The notes under the pieces were generated by a model. That model did not search any database, had not been told where the DNA came from, and worked only from the letters and a program-made list of their open reading frames with translations. Positions 51,807 through 61,284 of a stretch of DNA of 64,000 nucleotides are shown here, piece after piece. The DNA comes from JAWWPG01 sp033850885. GTDB taxonomy: Bacteria > Actinomycetota > Actinomycetes > Propionibacteriales > Nocardioidaceae. The stretch lies in contig JAWWPG010000027.1 of the NCBI GenBank assembly GCA_033850885.1, forward strand, positions 1 to 64,000, written 5' to 3'. The first letter of the stretch is position 1, and every line of letters starts with the position of its first letter. The position numbers and the translations under genes are program-made.

Positions 51807-51849
51807 TTCCTAAACCGTGTGTCGCCAGTTCGATTCTGGCCGAGGGCAC
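51807..51849 (+). repeat. attR: 43-bp direct repeat
   Basis: An exact copy of 40383-40425, with different flanks on both sides. It is a partial tRNA-Arg fragment (anticodon loop to CC end) without the 5' half, so it is not a working tRNA gene. Confidence 0.93.
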
Positions 51850-51949
51850 TCTTGGGCCCCTGACCTGCGCTTATGTCGCAGCGAAGGGCCGCGCGAGGTC
51901 CTCGGGCGGGTAGCACCTAAGAGGGTAGGCACACAGTTTCGGGAGCGGC

Positions 51950-52503
51950 TCCCTTCGACCTGGAGGTACCTGACCCGATCTCCAGCATCCCCGCCAAGCG
52001 CCTGCGTGCCGTCCCCAACGCCGACGGCGCCGCCGAGCGAGCCCAACAACGCGATCTGTTCGCCCTGGTGCTGCGCAGCGAGCCGAGCCGAAGAGGCAAT
52101 CCCTTCAGCGAACGCACCATCGGCGCGTACCTGGACGCCGTCATCTCGCTCGACCATGCGGCGCTGGCTCACGGCCCGCGCCAAGCACCCGCAGATGCCC
52201 TATGCCGCTCGAGGACCGCTCTGGGTCACCGAGAGGAGCGGTGCCGCCCTCACCGGCAACGGCATCTACCAGATGCTGCACCGTCGCACCGTGCAGGCGG
52301 GGTACCCGCGAGACGCAGTCCGGCCACACCTGTTCCGCCACACCTGCGCCCACGAGTTCCTCGTCGCCGGCGGCTCGGAGTCCGACCTGCTGGCCCTCGC
52401 GGGCTGGAAGGACCGGTCCATGCTGCAACGGTATGGCGCGAGCATGGCCGAGGAGCGAGCCTTGCTCGCCATACAGCGCTCCGGCTTCGGCGACCGCTAC
52501 TAG
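51950..52503 (+). pseudogene. Tyrosine recombinase remnant beyond attR
   Basis: An integrase N-terminal scrap (LEVPDPISSIPAKRLRAVPNADGAAERA... LVLRSEPSRRGNPFSERTIGAYLDAV) and a C-terminal catalytic end (HLFRHTCAHEFLVAGGSESDLLALAGWKDRSMLQRYGASM, with LFRH, the GW box and Tyr) are in different frames with the middle missing. It ends at TAG 52501-52503. It is a third recombinase trace at this tRNA locus, unlike the integrase inside the element. Confidence 0.75.
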
Positions 52504-52711
52504 GCTGCCCGACATCACAGTCGGACAGTGACGGCCACCGTCTAGATCGGCCCGCCTGCAGGTCTAGCCATTGCGAGGGGCGAACCGGAATCGTCAGGCG
52601 GGAGGACATCGCCGAGAGCACCGACCACGCCACCGCTACCTCCCCATCTACCCGCGGTCGGCGGCGGCTCTCAGACGACCAACGGCAGGGAGCATCTGTC
52701 CGCTGGCGCCG

Positions 52712-52939
52712 TCACGAGGCCTCCCCGAGGTGACGGCGACGCGCCTTTGCCAGTCGCATGCCGGCCATGTGGGCAGCGAGAGCATGTTGTGCGAGCTCCC
52801 GCCTTCGCCACTTCGGCAGGCGGCCGTCCGGATCGACTTGATACTCAAAGCGCCGCCACAGGGCGGAGACGGCTGCCTCACTCTGCTCGGCCTGGGCAGT
52901 CGTGAAGCAGTGCGGGAGATTAGATGCTGTGGGTGCCAT
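52712..52939 (-). CDS. Small basic protein often found with integrases
   Basis: 75 aa from ATG 52939, which has AGGAGG 9 bp upstream. Its end, WRRFEYQVDPDGRLPKWRRRELAQHALAAHMAGMRLAKARR, resembles a short conserved protein seen near actinobacterial integrases (VDPDG.LP......RA..A..AHM). The function is unknown. It is probably a relic of the older element whose integrase scrap precedes it. Confidence 0.6.
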   Translation of the reverse strand: MAPTASNLPHCFTTAQAEQSEAAVSALWRRFEYQVDPDGRLPKWRRRELAQHALAAHMAGMRLAKARRRHLGEAS

Positions 52940-53434
52940 GCCGAGGTGCCTCCTGTGGAAGCGGGATGTCGCCGTCGTGGGGTCTACCGCCCCGGCGGTA
53001 CACATCGGCCTACGCGCTCGCGAGCTGGTGCGACGTCGGGGATGGTGAGGTCGGAGGTGATCAAGGTGTCGTGCGCTGCCCGGCGCGGGCTGGGTCTGCG
53101 GTGCCGCCCGGCCGCACAATTGAGTGCGTGACGAACTCTCAGTCACCCGCGTCTCGACTCTCACCGGATTCGCAGACATTCCCGTGCGGCGCCGGTGTCG
53201 CTGTGGCGGCGTCTTGGCCGCACCTACCACTGGTCATTGCCTTCCAGGCCATTCACAACCGGGTGCTGCGGAAGGACGACCTCGCCGGGTGGTTCATTCG
53301 CTAGTCATGGCTGGAGCAAGACTGCAGTGTCAGAACTCCTGGCAGGATGACCTTCGCCAGATCGCCTCGATGCGCCCGCTGGCGGCGGAAAGACGCAGGA
53401 CCTGACACGTCGGGGTCTTGAAGTCACGAGCTCC
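52940..53434. other. Region with no supported gene (495 bp)
   Basis: Several overlapping frames exist on both strands, one ending ...IHNRVLRKDDLAGWFIR on the plus strand at about 53304, but none has a ribosome site or recognisable domain. It could hold decayed element genes. Confidence 0.35.
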
Positions 53435-54547
53435 CTAGGTTGGGGTCAGGTCGAGGACCATCCGGGCGGTGTGGGTGGCGGATTGGCTCGTGGTGTCGAG
53501 AACAAGTTCGTTTGCAGGCGACCACGCCTCTTGTGCCTGGAGGGCGTCGTCGACAATCTGCTGGAGATAATCCTCGGTGGCGCCGACGATGTCGTCGCCT
53601 GCAAGCGATGCCATCTCGCCACGGGACCGAGCGCGAGCCCTTGCAGTGAGCTCGGACTCGGCGGCGGCCAGCCGAATAGTGGTCATTGGTGTTCCGTCGA
53701 GGTGGTCGGTATACAGCTTGACCTGTGCCGGATCGTCGGTTGTGCCGTTGAGCAACAGAAGCTGGTTGCCACGCGCTCGAAAGACCCGCCACAGAGCACC
53801 GGTGGTGGCTGCTTGAAGCGCGTGGTCGGTCGGCCCCCCCGCGCGCCCGTGGAAGCCGAGTTGGCGTAGATCGACGAAGGCCGTGGGGATCTTGCGTTGG
53901 CGCGCCATCATCAAGGCAAGCCAACCGACCGTTGACTTGCCGACCACGCGAGACCCGGTGATCAGCACGGCGCGGCCAAGGTGTGCGGAGGTCGTTGGCG
54001 TTGGCTCGTCGGCGTGAGTGAACGTGGCGACGGGATGCGTTCGAGCTGCATCGAGCACGTGCCGCGCTACGTCCAGGGGACTGCCCCCGTCGGCACGGAC
54101 GACGGGGAGATTGTGTCCGGATGCCTCGTGTCGCCGCGCGTCGGCGAGTACTCCGGACCAGTCCTCGGCGTAGTGACCACGGGCATCCATCCGACGCCTC
54201 ATCACGTCTACGTCAACGGCCAGTCGCACCAGGGCGAGGTCGAAGTCGGCTAGGGCGTGGCGGTAGAACTCTATCTGGTTGGGATCCAACACCCCCGACA
54301 CGAGCAGGGTCATCGCACAGCGCTGTGCGTGCACTCGGCTGACTGCGGCAAGGGCCCACGCCTTGTGCCTGTGCGCCTCGCCCTCGTCGCAAGATTCCGG
54401 AGCGGCCATCCCCAGCTGGTCAATGTCGAGGTAAGCCGTCGGCTCGTTGCGGTCGGAAAGTAGGTTGAGCAGCTCCCAGGACGTCACGGACTTGCCGACG
54501 CCGGGAGGACCGAACAACCACAAGATCTTCACGACGAGACTCTCCAC
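53435..54547 (-). CDS. Tandem P-loop kinase-like protein
   Basis: 370 aa from GTG 54547 (GTG 54532 is also possible). There are two homologous P-loop modules: GPPGVGKS at 13-20 with YLDIDQLGMA at 39-48, and GSRVVGKS at 198-205 with FVDLRQLGFH at 224-233. Each resembles the nucleotide/small-molecule kinase fold (AAA_33-like). MRRRMDARGHYAEDW is a lid-like helix. The duplicated plan suggests an ATP-dependent kinase or a sensor. No neighbour gives a pathway. Confidence 0.7.
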   Translation of the reverse strand: MESLVVKILWLFGPPGVGKSVTSWELLNLLSDRNEPTAYLDIDQLGMAAPESCDEGEAHRHKAWALAAVSRVHAQRCAMTLLVSGVLDPNQIEFYRHALADFDLALVRLAVDVDVMRRRMDARGHYAEDWSGVLADARRHEASGHNLPVVRADGGSPLDVARHVLDAARTHPVATFTHADEPTPTTSAHLGRAVLITGSRVVGKSTVGWLALMMARQRKIPTAFVDLRQLGFHGRAGGPTDHALQAATTGALWRVFRARGNQLLLLNGTTDDPAQVKLYTDHLDGTPMTTIRLAAAESELTARARARSRGEMASLAGDDIVGATEDYLQQIVDDALQAQEAWSPANELVLDTTSQSATHTARMVLDLTPT

Positions 54548-54741
54548 GTCGCTCCCTGCATGGACAAGCGGATTACGGCATCCCCGTTCCGTGGTCGCGC
54601 CGGAAACCTGAGCCCCTGGCGGCGGTAAGACGCACCTCTGCCCGTTGACGACCGTGGCCAACTGGCTCAACCTGATGCGCCGGTTGGGGATCCTCTTGCG
54701 GGCGTGATTGGAGCGAGATCGATGGTGGCTAGTGTTGCGGA

Positions 54742-54903
54742 ATGGTCCAGTCGGTAAGTCCCCGCGACGTGCGCTTCGTAGGGGTGTCCCTCGAGTGCGC
54801 CGACCCGGCAGAGCTGGCGGACTTCTACCTGCAGTTGTTGGGTGGGCGCGTGCTGTGGACCCGCCCGACCAGCGCCGCGGGCAGACACCTGGAGTGCTGC
54901 TAA
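54742..54903 (+). pseudogene. Truncated VOC/glyoxalase-like gene
   Basis: MVQSVSPRDVRFVGVSLECA then DPAELADFYLQLLGGRVLWT is a VOC N-terminal half, ended by TAA at 54901-54903. A further VOC-like piece (GVLLKRIGYRSEAC) continues in another frame just after, so a frameshift broke the gene. Confidence 0.6.
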
Positions 54904-55093
54904 AGAGGATCGGCTACCGGTCCGAAGCGTGCACTCGGCCATCCCTTCTTCAGCGTGCGGTTGCTCTCGGAACCCTGCCCTCCCTCGGCACAGTCGGAGT
55001 CCAAGCAGATGCACCAGCACCCAAGCAACATGCCCAGCCGGAGGTGGAAGGAGGATCGGCGATCAGGCCGCTGACTCGGATACTGTCGACGTC

Positions 55094-55698
55094 ATGGCGA
55101 CCCAGGACCCTGGCCCCACGACGATCAAGCCGCTGACTCCGGACACATGGAACCTCTTCGCAGCGCTGGTGGAGCGGCACAAAGGCATCTTCGGCGGGTG
55201 CTGGTGCGTTAAGTTCCATGCCGAGCGCGTCGACCACGTGCCCGGGTACGACGGCAACAGGGCGTTTAAGGAGCGGATGGTCGACGAGGGGGTGGCCCAC
55301 GCGGCGCTAGTCGTCCGTGGCGGTGAGGGCGGAGAGGAGGCGATCGCCTGGGCAGAGTATGGCACCCCGGCCGAGCTGCCCGACATTCACCACAGCAAGC
55401 AATACCTTGAGGAGCAGGACGTCGAGCCCGACTCCGGATCACCTGCATCTTCGTCGACAGGCGGTTCCGCCAGAACGGTCTGGTGACCGTCGCCCTGGAG
55501 GGGGCGCTCGACCTGATCGCACAAGCTGGCGGCGGTCTCGTCGAGGGCTATCCCCACATCCCGGGGGAGCGTCGGCTGTCTTCGTCGTTTCTCTACAACG
55601 GCACGAAGGCCGTCTACGAGCGCGCCGGCTTCGACTTCATCCGGCCCAAGGGCATGAAGAACACGGTAATGCGCCGTGACGTCGCCCCATCGCGATAG
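55094..55698 (+). pseudogene. Frameshifted GNAT-like acetyltransferase
   Basis: The first part from ATG 55094 (MATQDPGPTTIKPLTPDTWN, GGCWCVKFH, HAALVVRGG) runs to about 55435. The second part in another frame reads RITCIFVDRRFRQNGLVTVALEGAL and YNGTKAVYERAGFDFIRPKG to 55698. Together they make one GNAT protein of about 200 aa. One base appears to be missing near the DVEPD/RITC junction. It may be a true pseudogene or a sequencing slip. Confidence 0.75.
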
Positions 55699-55932
55699 CC
55701 CCACCGAACTGGCACTGAGCAATGTGCCGTTGTCTTCGACCGCGACCCATTGACTGGTCACCCGGGGTGCCATGCGTCTGACATGGCATCTGGCCGAAGA
55801 TTCAGCCAGAGCGCTCTGAGGCCGCCGCTCAGAGACAGCAGCCAACGTTCCGCGAGCCGAACGGATTACGGCGCGAGTCAACTTCAACAACCATGTTCGA
55901 GGCGACTACGCCCCATCGCCGTAAGCGGATCG

Positions 55933-56403
55933 CTATCTGGCGATGTTGAGGCTCAGCGTCGCGAGGTCGGCGTTGATCGTGAAACCGCACTGGCGGTACA
56001 GCGCGAGTGCCGCGGCATTGTCCGGTTCGGTTTGCAGAGACAGCCGCAGCGCACCGGCATCACTGGCGGCTTGTTTGATGGTTTCGAGCAGCCGACGGGC
56101 GATGCCTTGGCGACGCACCGCGGGGTCGGCGAATAGGTCGCGTAGCTGCCAGAACCGACCCAGCCCAAGAGATGCCGGGACCTGGTGAATGGCTGCGAAT
56201 CCGACCATCCGCGGACCGTGGTAAGCGCCGTAGAACTCGAGCTCGCCGGATCTGGCCATCTCGCCGACCCACGCCCGTGTCGCTGCCGGAGCCGACCACT
56301 GGCCGTAGTGGATCCGGTACAGCTCGAACAGGCTCGCCAGCTCGGCGACAGCGTCGGACATCGGATCGACAGGACGACAGGCGACGGTCTCTGGCACCAG
56401 CAC
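55933..56403 (-). CDS. GNAT-family N-acetyltransferase
   Basis: 156 aa from GTG 56403; a later ATG at 56361 is also possible. FWQLRDLFADPAVRRQGIARRLLETIKQAASDAGALRLSLQTEPDNAAALALYRQCGF is the complete acetyl-CoA binding region with the RQGIARRLL loop. The start region SLFELYRIHYGQ resembles amino-group acetyltransferases. It is intact, unlike the neighbour at 55094. Confidence 0.82.
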   Translation of the reverse strand: MLVPETVACRPVDPMSDAVAELASLFELYRIHYGQWSAPAATRAWVGEMARSGELEFYGAYHGPRMVGFAAIHQVPASLGLGRFWQLRDLFADPAVRRQGIARRLLETIKQAASDAGALRLSLQTEPDNAAALALYRQCGFTINADLATLSLNIAR

Positions 56404-56602
56404 AGCCTACGATCGCAGCCGCTGCCGCAGCACGATCATCGAAGAGGGATCGGCTCGCTCCGCGTGCTCATCGGCATTCGGACGGCCGCTGGCGTTGCGG
56501 TAGCCGGGGATCGAGGCGCCTGCTGTTGGCGTCGGGCGTTGCCCGATGTCCGAGTCGGCCGCGTGCCGCGATCTGGCCGGACCATCCCTGTGGAGGTGCG
56601 CC

Positions 56603-57217
56603 ATGCGCGCGCTACTTGTCGGGTACACCCGCTGTTCTACCGATCAGCAAGACCTGACCGCCCAACGTGACGCCCTGACCGGCCTGGGTGTTGAGTCAGA
56701 CCGGATCTATGTCGACCACGGCCTGACCGGCACCAACCGGGAACGACCCGGACTCCGCGAAGCCCTCGCCGCATGTCGAGCCGGAGACACCCTGGTATTC
56801 ACGAAGCTCGACCGCCTGGCCAGGTCACTGCCTGACGCTCGGGCGATCGCCGATGAGCTCACCGCCCGACAGATCAGGCCTCTCCCTGGGTGGCTCGGTC
56901 TACGACCCAACGGACGCCGTCGGACGTCTGCTGTTCAACGTTTTGGCGATGGTGGCTGAGTTCGAGTCCGACCTGATCCGGCTTCGCACAGTGGAGGGAT
57001 GAAGGTGGCCAAGGCCAAGGGCCGGCTGCGGGGCAAGCAGCCCAAACTCAGCCGGAAGCAGGAAGCTCACCTGGTGTCGCTGGTGCTCAGCGGCGACTAC
57101 AGCACCCTTGAGGTAGCCGAGCTCTTCCGCGTTGGCCGATCGACGGTCTACCGAGCGATCGAACGCCAACGGATCGCGGCCAAAGCTGGCATCGCTGAGG
57201 CGTCATCAAGGCGCTGA
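56603..57217 (+). pseudogene. Serine recombinase (Tn3 resolvase-like), frameshifted twice
   Basis: ATG 56603 follows TGGAGGTG. GYTRCSTDQQDLTAQRDAL, VDHGLTGTNRERPGLREAL and FTKLDRLARSLPDARAI are intact. The frame shifts near 56879 (then LSLGGSVYDPTDAVGRLLFNVLAMVAEFESDLIRLRT) and again near 56990 (then MKVAKAKGRLRGKQPKLSRKQEAHLV and a C-terminal HTH to 57217). It is related to Tn3-family resolvases and no longer makes a full protein. Confidence 0.8.
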
Positions 57218-57419
57218 CTTGCTCACGGCGCCAGCTGTCCCGTATCCGACACCCCGGCGGGACGCTGGCGCCTCAATCGTCGGGGATCGCCAGTCACGTC
57301 CGATCCCGGTTGGTCTACCGACACGGCAGGTTCGACGCAAAATCGACACTTGCCACCGCGCGGGCCAGTGAACAAAGACCCTGAGTATCGGCGAGGACGC
57401 AGGTGCCAACGGCGCTAAC

Positions 57420-58046
57420 GTGGCAGACGTGAGTGAGCCCTTCGGTGGTCTGCCAACCCGCTGGGACCCCGACTCGGGGCCGTCGAGCAGGGTCGCTGTC
57501 GTGCTGCCGGGCGCGGGCTACTCCCCGGCTCATCCATTGCTTGAGTTCGGGCGCCAGTCGCTCCTGCAACACGGCTGGACAGTGCAACAAGTCTGGTGGG
57601 ACCAACCACGTGTCAGGCAAAACCGCGATGAGACGTCGGAGTGGGTGCGCCAGCAGGCGACGGCCGTTCTAGACGCCGAAGCGGGCGCCGACCGGTTGCT
57701 TGTCCTAGCCAAGTCGCTCGGGACTCTCGCATCCCCAGTTGTGGCGGAACGTGGTCTCGACGCAATCTGGATGACGCCGCTTTTCTCAATGACGGACAGC
57801 ATAGAAGCGATCCGGACCAATGCCGCCACGGGAGCTCACCAGTTGCTCGTCGGCGGATTGTCCGACCCGGAATGGGACTCCGAGACGGCCACCGAACTGA
57901 TGGACCAAGAAACTGGAATTGAAGTGGCCGAGTTCGCTGATGCGACCCACTTTATGCACGTCCCCAACAACGTACTGCGTGCTGTTGAGATCCAGGCGGC
58001 GGTCAGCCGCGCTGTCGATGCGTTCCTCGCCCAGATCACTCGCTGA
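57420..58046 (+). CDS. Alpha/beta hydrolase-fold protein
   Basis: 208 aa from GTG 57420 (GTG 57429 is an alternative). VAVVLPGAGYSPAHPLLEFGRQSLLQHGW opens the fold, LLVLAKSLGTLA has the nucleophile-elbow Ser (AKSLG), and FADATHFMHVPNN carries the His. The family is that of small predicted hydrolases (DUF-like). The substrate is unknown. A ribosome site is not obvious, as in leaderless genes. Confidence 0.75.
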   Translation: MADVSEPFGGLPTRWDPDSGPSSRVAVVLPGAGYSPAHPLLEFGRQSLLQHGWTVQQVWWDQPRVRQNRDETSEWVRQQATAVLDAEAGADRLLVLAKSLGTLASPVVAERGLDAIWMTPLFSMTDSIEAIRTNAATGAHQLLVGGLSDPEWDSETATELMDQETGIEVAEFADATHFMHVPNNVLRAVEIQAAVSRAVDAFLAQITR

Positions 58047-58226
58047 AGCCAGCCTTGCCGACTACCCGCCGTGCTATCAGCTCAGAAGCGGATGGGTCAT
58101 CGGCACGCTGCGCCTGCGCTTCGTCGACCGGCACGTCACGGACACAGCGCCTCCGCCTGACCGCTCACATCCCCCGGCCCACCGCGCGGTGTTGCCGACG
58201 GCTGCGGGTGGTGTCAGCCTCGACTG

Positions 58227-59111
58227 GTGGACGCCATCATCACTCCTGCCGGTCGTCGTCTCGAGTACTTCATCGGCGGTGACTCAGCGGGTTTCCCGCT
58301 CCTGTTCCACGTCGGCACTCCCATGGCCGCCCGGCACTTCCGACCGCTGGACGAAGCGGCGACGCGCCACGGCTTCCTCCTCGTCAGCTACTCGCGTCCG
58401 GGCTACGGCGGCTCGACGCCCAGGCCTTCGGGCGCCGACTCGACGATGGTCGACGACGTCGACGATGGGGTGGCCCTGCTGGACGCGCTCGCGCTGGAAC
58501 GTTTCGTGACGGCCGGGTGGTCCGGGGGTGGGCCGCGCGCCCTCGCATGCGCGGCTGTGCTGCAGGATCGTTGCGTCGCCGCCGCCAGCCTCGCCGGCCC
58601 CGCGCCGTACAACGCGCAAGGGCTCGACTTCACCGCCGGCATGGGCGAACATAACGCGCGCGACTTCGAGCTTTGCGTGCGCGATCCGGACCGCTTCCGC
58701 GCGGAGTGCGAACAAGGCGCCGGCGAGTACGAGGCGCTCACAGGGGAAGCGATGGCCGCCACGCTCGAGAGCCTGCTCAGCGCCGTCGACGCCGAGGCCC
58801 TCACCCCTGAGCTCGCCGACTGGCTAGCCGTCTCCTTCCGGGACGGCTACCGGCAGGGGGCCGTCGGGGCCATCGCGGACAACCTCCAACTCGTACGGCC
58901 ATGGGGTTTCGACCTCGGTGCGATCAGTGTCCCGGTTGAGGTGTGGCACGGCCGCGACGACCACTTCGTGCCCTACTCCCACGGCCGATGGCTCGCAACC
59001 GACATCCCTGGCGCGCGGCCCCACCTGGAAGAACGGGTTGGCCACCTGGGCCTCGTCGCGCGCGTCTACGAGGTGTTGGGCGACCTCCGGGACCTCGCGG
59101 GAGTCGCCTGA
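58227..59111 (+). CDS. Alpha/beta hydrolase
   Basis: 294 aa from GTG 58227. The oxyanion region is HVGTPMAARHFRPL. The nucleophile elbow is GWSGGGPRAL (Ser in GxSxG), the acid Asp is in WHGRDDHFVPY, and the His is in VGHLGLV. A helical lid of about 80 residues sits between. It belongs to the epoxide hydrolase/esterase-like proteins. Substrate and pathway are unknown. Confidence 0.85.
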   Translation: MDAIITPAGRRLEYFIGGDSAGFPLLFHVGTPMAARHFRPLDEAATRHGFLLVSYSRPGYGGSTPRPSGADSTMVDDVDDGVALLDALALERFVTAGWSGGGPRALACAAVLQDRCVAAASLAGPAPYNAQGLDFTAGMGEHNARDFELCVRDPDRFRAECEQGAGEYEALTGEAMAATLESLLSAVDAEALTPELADWLAVSFRDGYRQGAVGAIADNLQLVRPWGFDLGAISVPVEVWHGRDDHFVPYSHGRWLATDIPGARPHLEERVGHLGLVARVYEVLGDLRDLAGVA

Positions 59112-59367
59112 CGTGGTCGCAACCGACCTGGCCCTGCCGACCGCCACAGGCACGTGATCGATGTCGAGAAGCATCGATGATTGACAACGCCCCAGGTCCC
59201 TTCGACAAAACCCCGCGCTGAGTGCAGCCGTCTCCGAGTGGCACCTGCTCGTCGCGAGGGCCCCGCCCGTCCCGATCAGCGATCGACTTGTGGGACGCCT
59301 GACTCTGCTTGGTGAGCGGTTGTCGTTGCTGGAGGGGGACTGGCGGGCTGGCGATCGGCCTTGCTCG

Positions 59368-59952
59368 TCACCAGACGAACGGAACGAGACGAGCCCGGTG
59401 GTTGGCGAAGTCGCGGTACCGGTCTCCGAACTCGTTGATCAACGCGTGCTCCTCGCGCCGGAGCCGGTAGACGAGCGCGGTCAGGCTCAGGAGGAGGCAA
59501 GCAGATGCGCCTGCCCAGTTGCCGAGCATCACGCCGCAGCCTAGGAGTGCGACGAGGAGACCGGTGTAGCTGGGGTGCCTCAAAACTCGATACGGCCCGT
59601 CGCTGACGATGACCTGGTCGGCTGATGTCTTGACCACGGTGGTGAAGTACCTGCCCAAGACAGCGAACGACCACCAACGCAGAAGCAGGCCGAGCCATCC
59701 GACGACGAGGCCCAGGACGAACAGCCCTGGGCCTTCCAGCACAGCTTCCGGCACCAGGGTCTGGGCGAGCGGCAGCATCAAGATGGCCGCGAAGAAGACC
59801 ACCCGGAACACGACCTCGCCAAGCAGATCAACCTGTGACGCGCCGCGACGCCACTTCATCGCCTGCGAGAACTCACCGATTGCGAACGCCGCGACGCTGG
59901 CGCCGAACACCACCCGTGCCCACACTTCATGGTGGAGGTACGGCGGCATCAC
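59368..59952 (-). CDS. Isoprenylcysteine carboxyl methyltransferase-family membrane protein
   Basis: 194 aa with four or five membrane helices. The C-terminal motif DGPYRVLRHPSYTGLLVALLG and EEHALINEFGDRYRDFANHRARLVPFVW matches the ICMT/phospholipid methyltransferase family, with the RHPxYTG and EE signatures that bind SAM. The bacterial members methylate unknown lipids or polyketides. The 256 bp between this gene and the hydrolase hold no gene. Confidence 0.87.
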   Translation of the reverse strand: MMPPYLHHEVWARVVFGASVAAFAIGEFSQAMKWRRGASQVDLLGEVVFRVVFFAAILMLPLAQTLVPEAVLEGPGLFVLGLVVGWLGLLLRWWSFAVLGRYFTTVVKTSADQVIVSDGPYRVLRHPSYTGLLVALLGCGVMLGNWAGASACLLLSLTALVYRLRREEHALINEFGDRYRDFANHRARLVPFVW

Positions 59953-60068
59953 CGAAGCAGTGTTTCACCACGATGACAGTTGGCAGTCTTGAAATGGGAA
60001 CCGCTCGTAGCCGCGAGGCGGCGCCAGGAGGTCGGCCCCATCGCACGCGCCGCGGCCATCGACTGCGG

Positions 60069-60485
60069 TTACAGGCCGGCCGCCCGCCGCGAGGCGATGA
60101 CGACGGGGTTGGTAGGCATGTCGGCCCAGGCGATCTCGAAGAAGTTGTTCTCGGGGTCGCACAGGTACGCGGAGCGACCGGTGAAGAACTCCGCATCGAC
60201 CGGTTCCTTCGTCACGCGCGCACCAGCGCCGCGCATGTGCTCGGTGAGCCGGTCCACCTCGTCGGCGCCGTCAACCTGCAGACCGATGGTGAAGCGGATG
60301 CCTCCCGTGCGTGGCTCGGGTTCGGTGTTCCCGTCGCGAGCAAGCTGGGCCAGTGGGAATTAGGCCAGCACGATGCCGCGCAGCTCGAAGACCGCGAAGT
60401 CGACGTCGTCCATCACCTGCGGCCAGCCCACGCGCCGGTAGAAGTCGCGCAGGGCACCAAAGTCGCGGGCGCCAAGAGTGTTCAC
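60069..60485 (-). pseudogene. VOC/glyoxalase-family gene with an internal stop
   Basis: From GTG 60485 it reads VNTLGARDFGALRDFYRRVGWPQ and FAVFELRGIVLA, then TAA (60360-60362). The same frame continues FPLAQLARDGNTEPEPRTGG, IRFTIGLQVDGADEVDRLTE, ending in CDPENNFFEIAWAD, to 60069. Only the stop breaks an otherwise normal VOC domain of about 138 residues. It may be a recent nonsense mutation. Confidence 0.8.
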
Positions 60486-60705
60486 ATTGGCGAGTGTGTC
60501 GCGACCGACCAGCGCCCTGACCCGACGATCCCACGCACGGCCGGTGAGGGATCCACTTGCGGTGAACTGTTGGCCCGTGGCCCCAACGACAGCGAGAATT
60601 TCTCACCGCAGGCAGGGCGGTCGGCTTGCGAAAGTCATTGCCGTCGACCAGCGGCCTGACTCGCCATCTGCTGCCTGCTGGAACAAAGTGGCAGGGTGCT
60701 GTTCC

Positions 60706-61284
60706 ATGATCGACGACGCCGCTAAGGCCAACCTGTACGACTACCTGAAGCACGAGCGCGAAGCGGTGCTTTCCAAGCTCGACGGGCTCTCCGAATACGA
60801 CGTCCGTCGCCCGCTGACCGTCACCGGCACCAACCTGCTGGGCCTGGTCAAGCACCTGGCGACCTGGGAGGCAAGGTACCTCGGCGAGGTCTTCGACCGT
60901 CCCTTTCCCGAACCCTTGCCTCGGTGGGACGTCGAGGCCGAGCGACTCGCCGACATGTGGGCGACCGAGCACGAGTCCCGCAGCGATATCGTCGACCGCT
61001 ACCGACGCGTGTGGGACCACAGCGACGCGACGGTAGCCGCCCGCGCCCTCGATGCTACGGGCCGCGTGGCCTGGTGGCAGGACGCTGAGGTGCCCCTGTT
61101 CAACATCCTCGTCCACCTGCTTGCCGAGACCAGTCGGCACGCCGGCCACGCCGACATCCTGCGCGAGGAGCTCGACGGAGCGGTGGGAACCGACGCGGAG
61201 GGCATGGCCGTGAAGCAGCACGAAGCAGCCTTCTGGACGCAGCGGCGCGAACAGATCGAGGCGGCCGCCAGGTCAGCCGGTTGA
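60706..61284 (+). CDS. DinB-superfamily (DUF664) protein
   Basis: 192 aa from ATG 60706. It is a four-helix bundle with NLYDYLKHEREAVLSKLDGLSEYDVRRPL, NLLGLVKHLATWEARYLGEVF and FNILVHLLAETSRHAGHADILREEL. The three metal-binding His positions (KH, H in VHLL, and RHAGH) are in place. Actinobacterial relatives include mycothiol-dependent transferases. The substrate is unknown. Confidence 0.87.
   Translation: MIDDAAKANLYDYLKHEREAVLSKLDGLSEYDVRRPLTVTGTNLLGLVKHLATWEARYLGEVFDRPFPEPLPRWDVEAERLADMWATEHESRSDIVDRYRRVWDHSDATVAARALDATGRVAWWQDAEVPLFNILVHLLAETSRHAGHADILREELDGAVGTDAEGMAVKQHEAAFWTQRREQIEAAARSAG

Larger units (their letters stand above)
40383..51849. mobile_element. Integrated genetic element in tRNA-Arg, satellite-like
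   Basis: An 11.5-kb element is bounded by an exact 43-bp direct repeat (40383-40425 and 51807-51849). It carries a tyrosine integrase, a serine recombinase, an excisionase, an SF3 helicase and a Toprim protein for replication, small DNA-binding proteins, an HGG-type protein, a restriction-modification pair and a two-gene unknown module. No FtsK/Tra, relaxase, capsid, portal or large terminase gene is present. The left and right cargo genes have more A+T than the core. It may be a phage satellite or a mobilisable plasmid-like element. Confidence 0.88.

Noticed and set aside
40383..51849. Actinobacterial integrative conjugative element (pSAM2 type)
   Set aside because: No FtsK/SpoIIIE-like transfer protein, RepSA/prim-pol replication protein or kill-override gene is present.
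40383..51849. Intact prophage
   Set aside because: No capsid, portal, large terminase, tail or lysis genes are visible in the 11.5 kb.
51807..51849. Second tRNA-Arg gene
   Set aside because: Only the 3' half (anticodon loop to CC) is present. The acceptor 5' strand and D arm are missing, so it is the attachment repeat.
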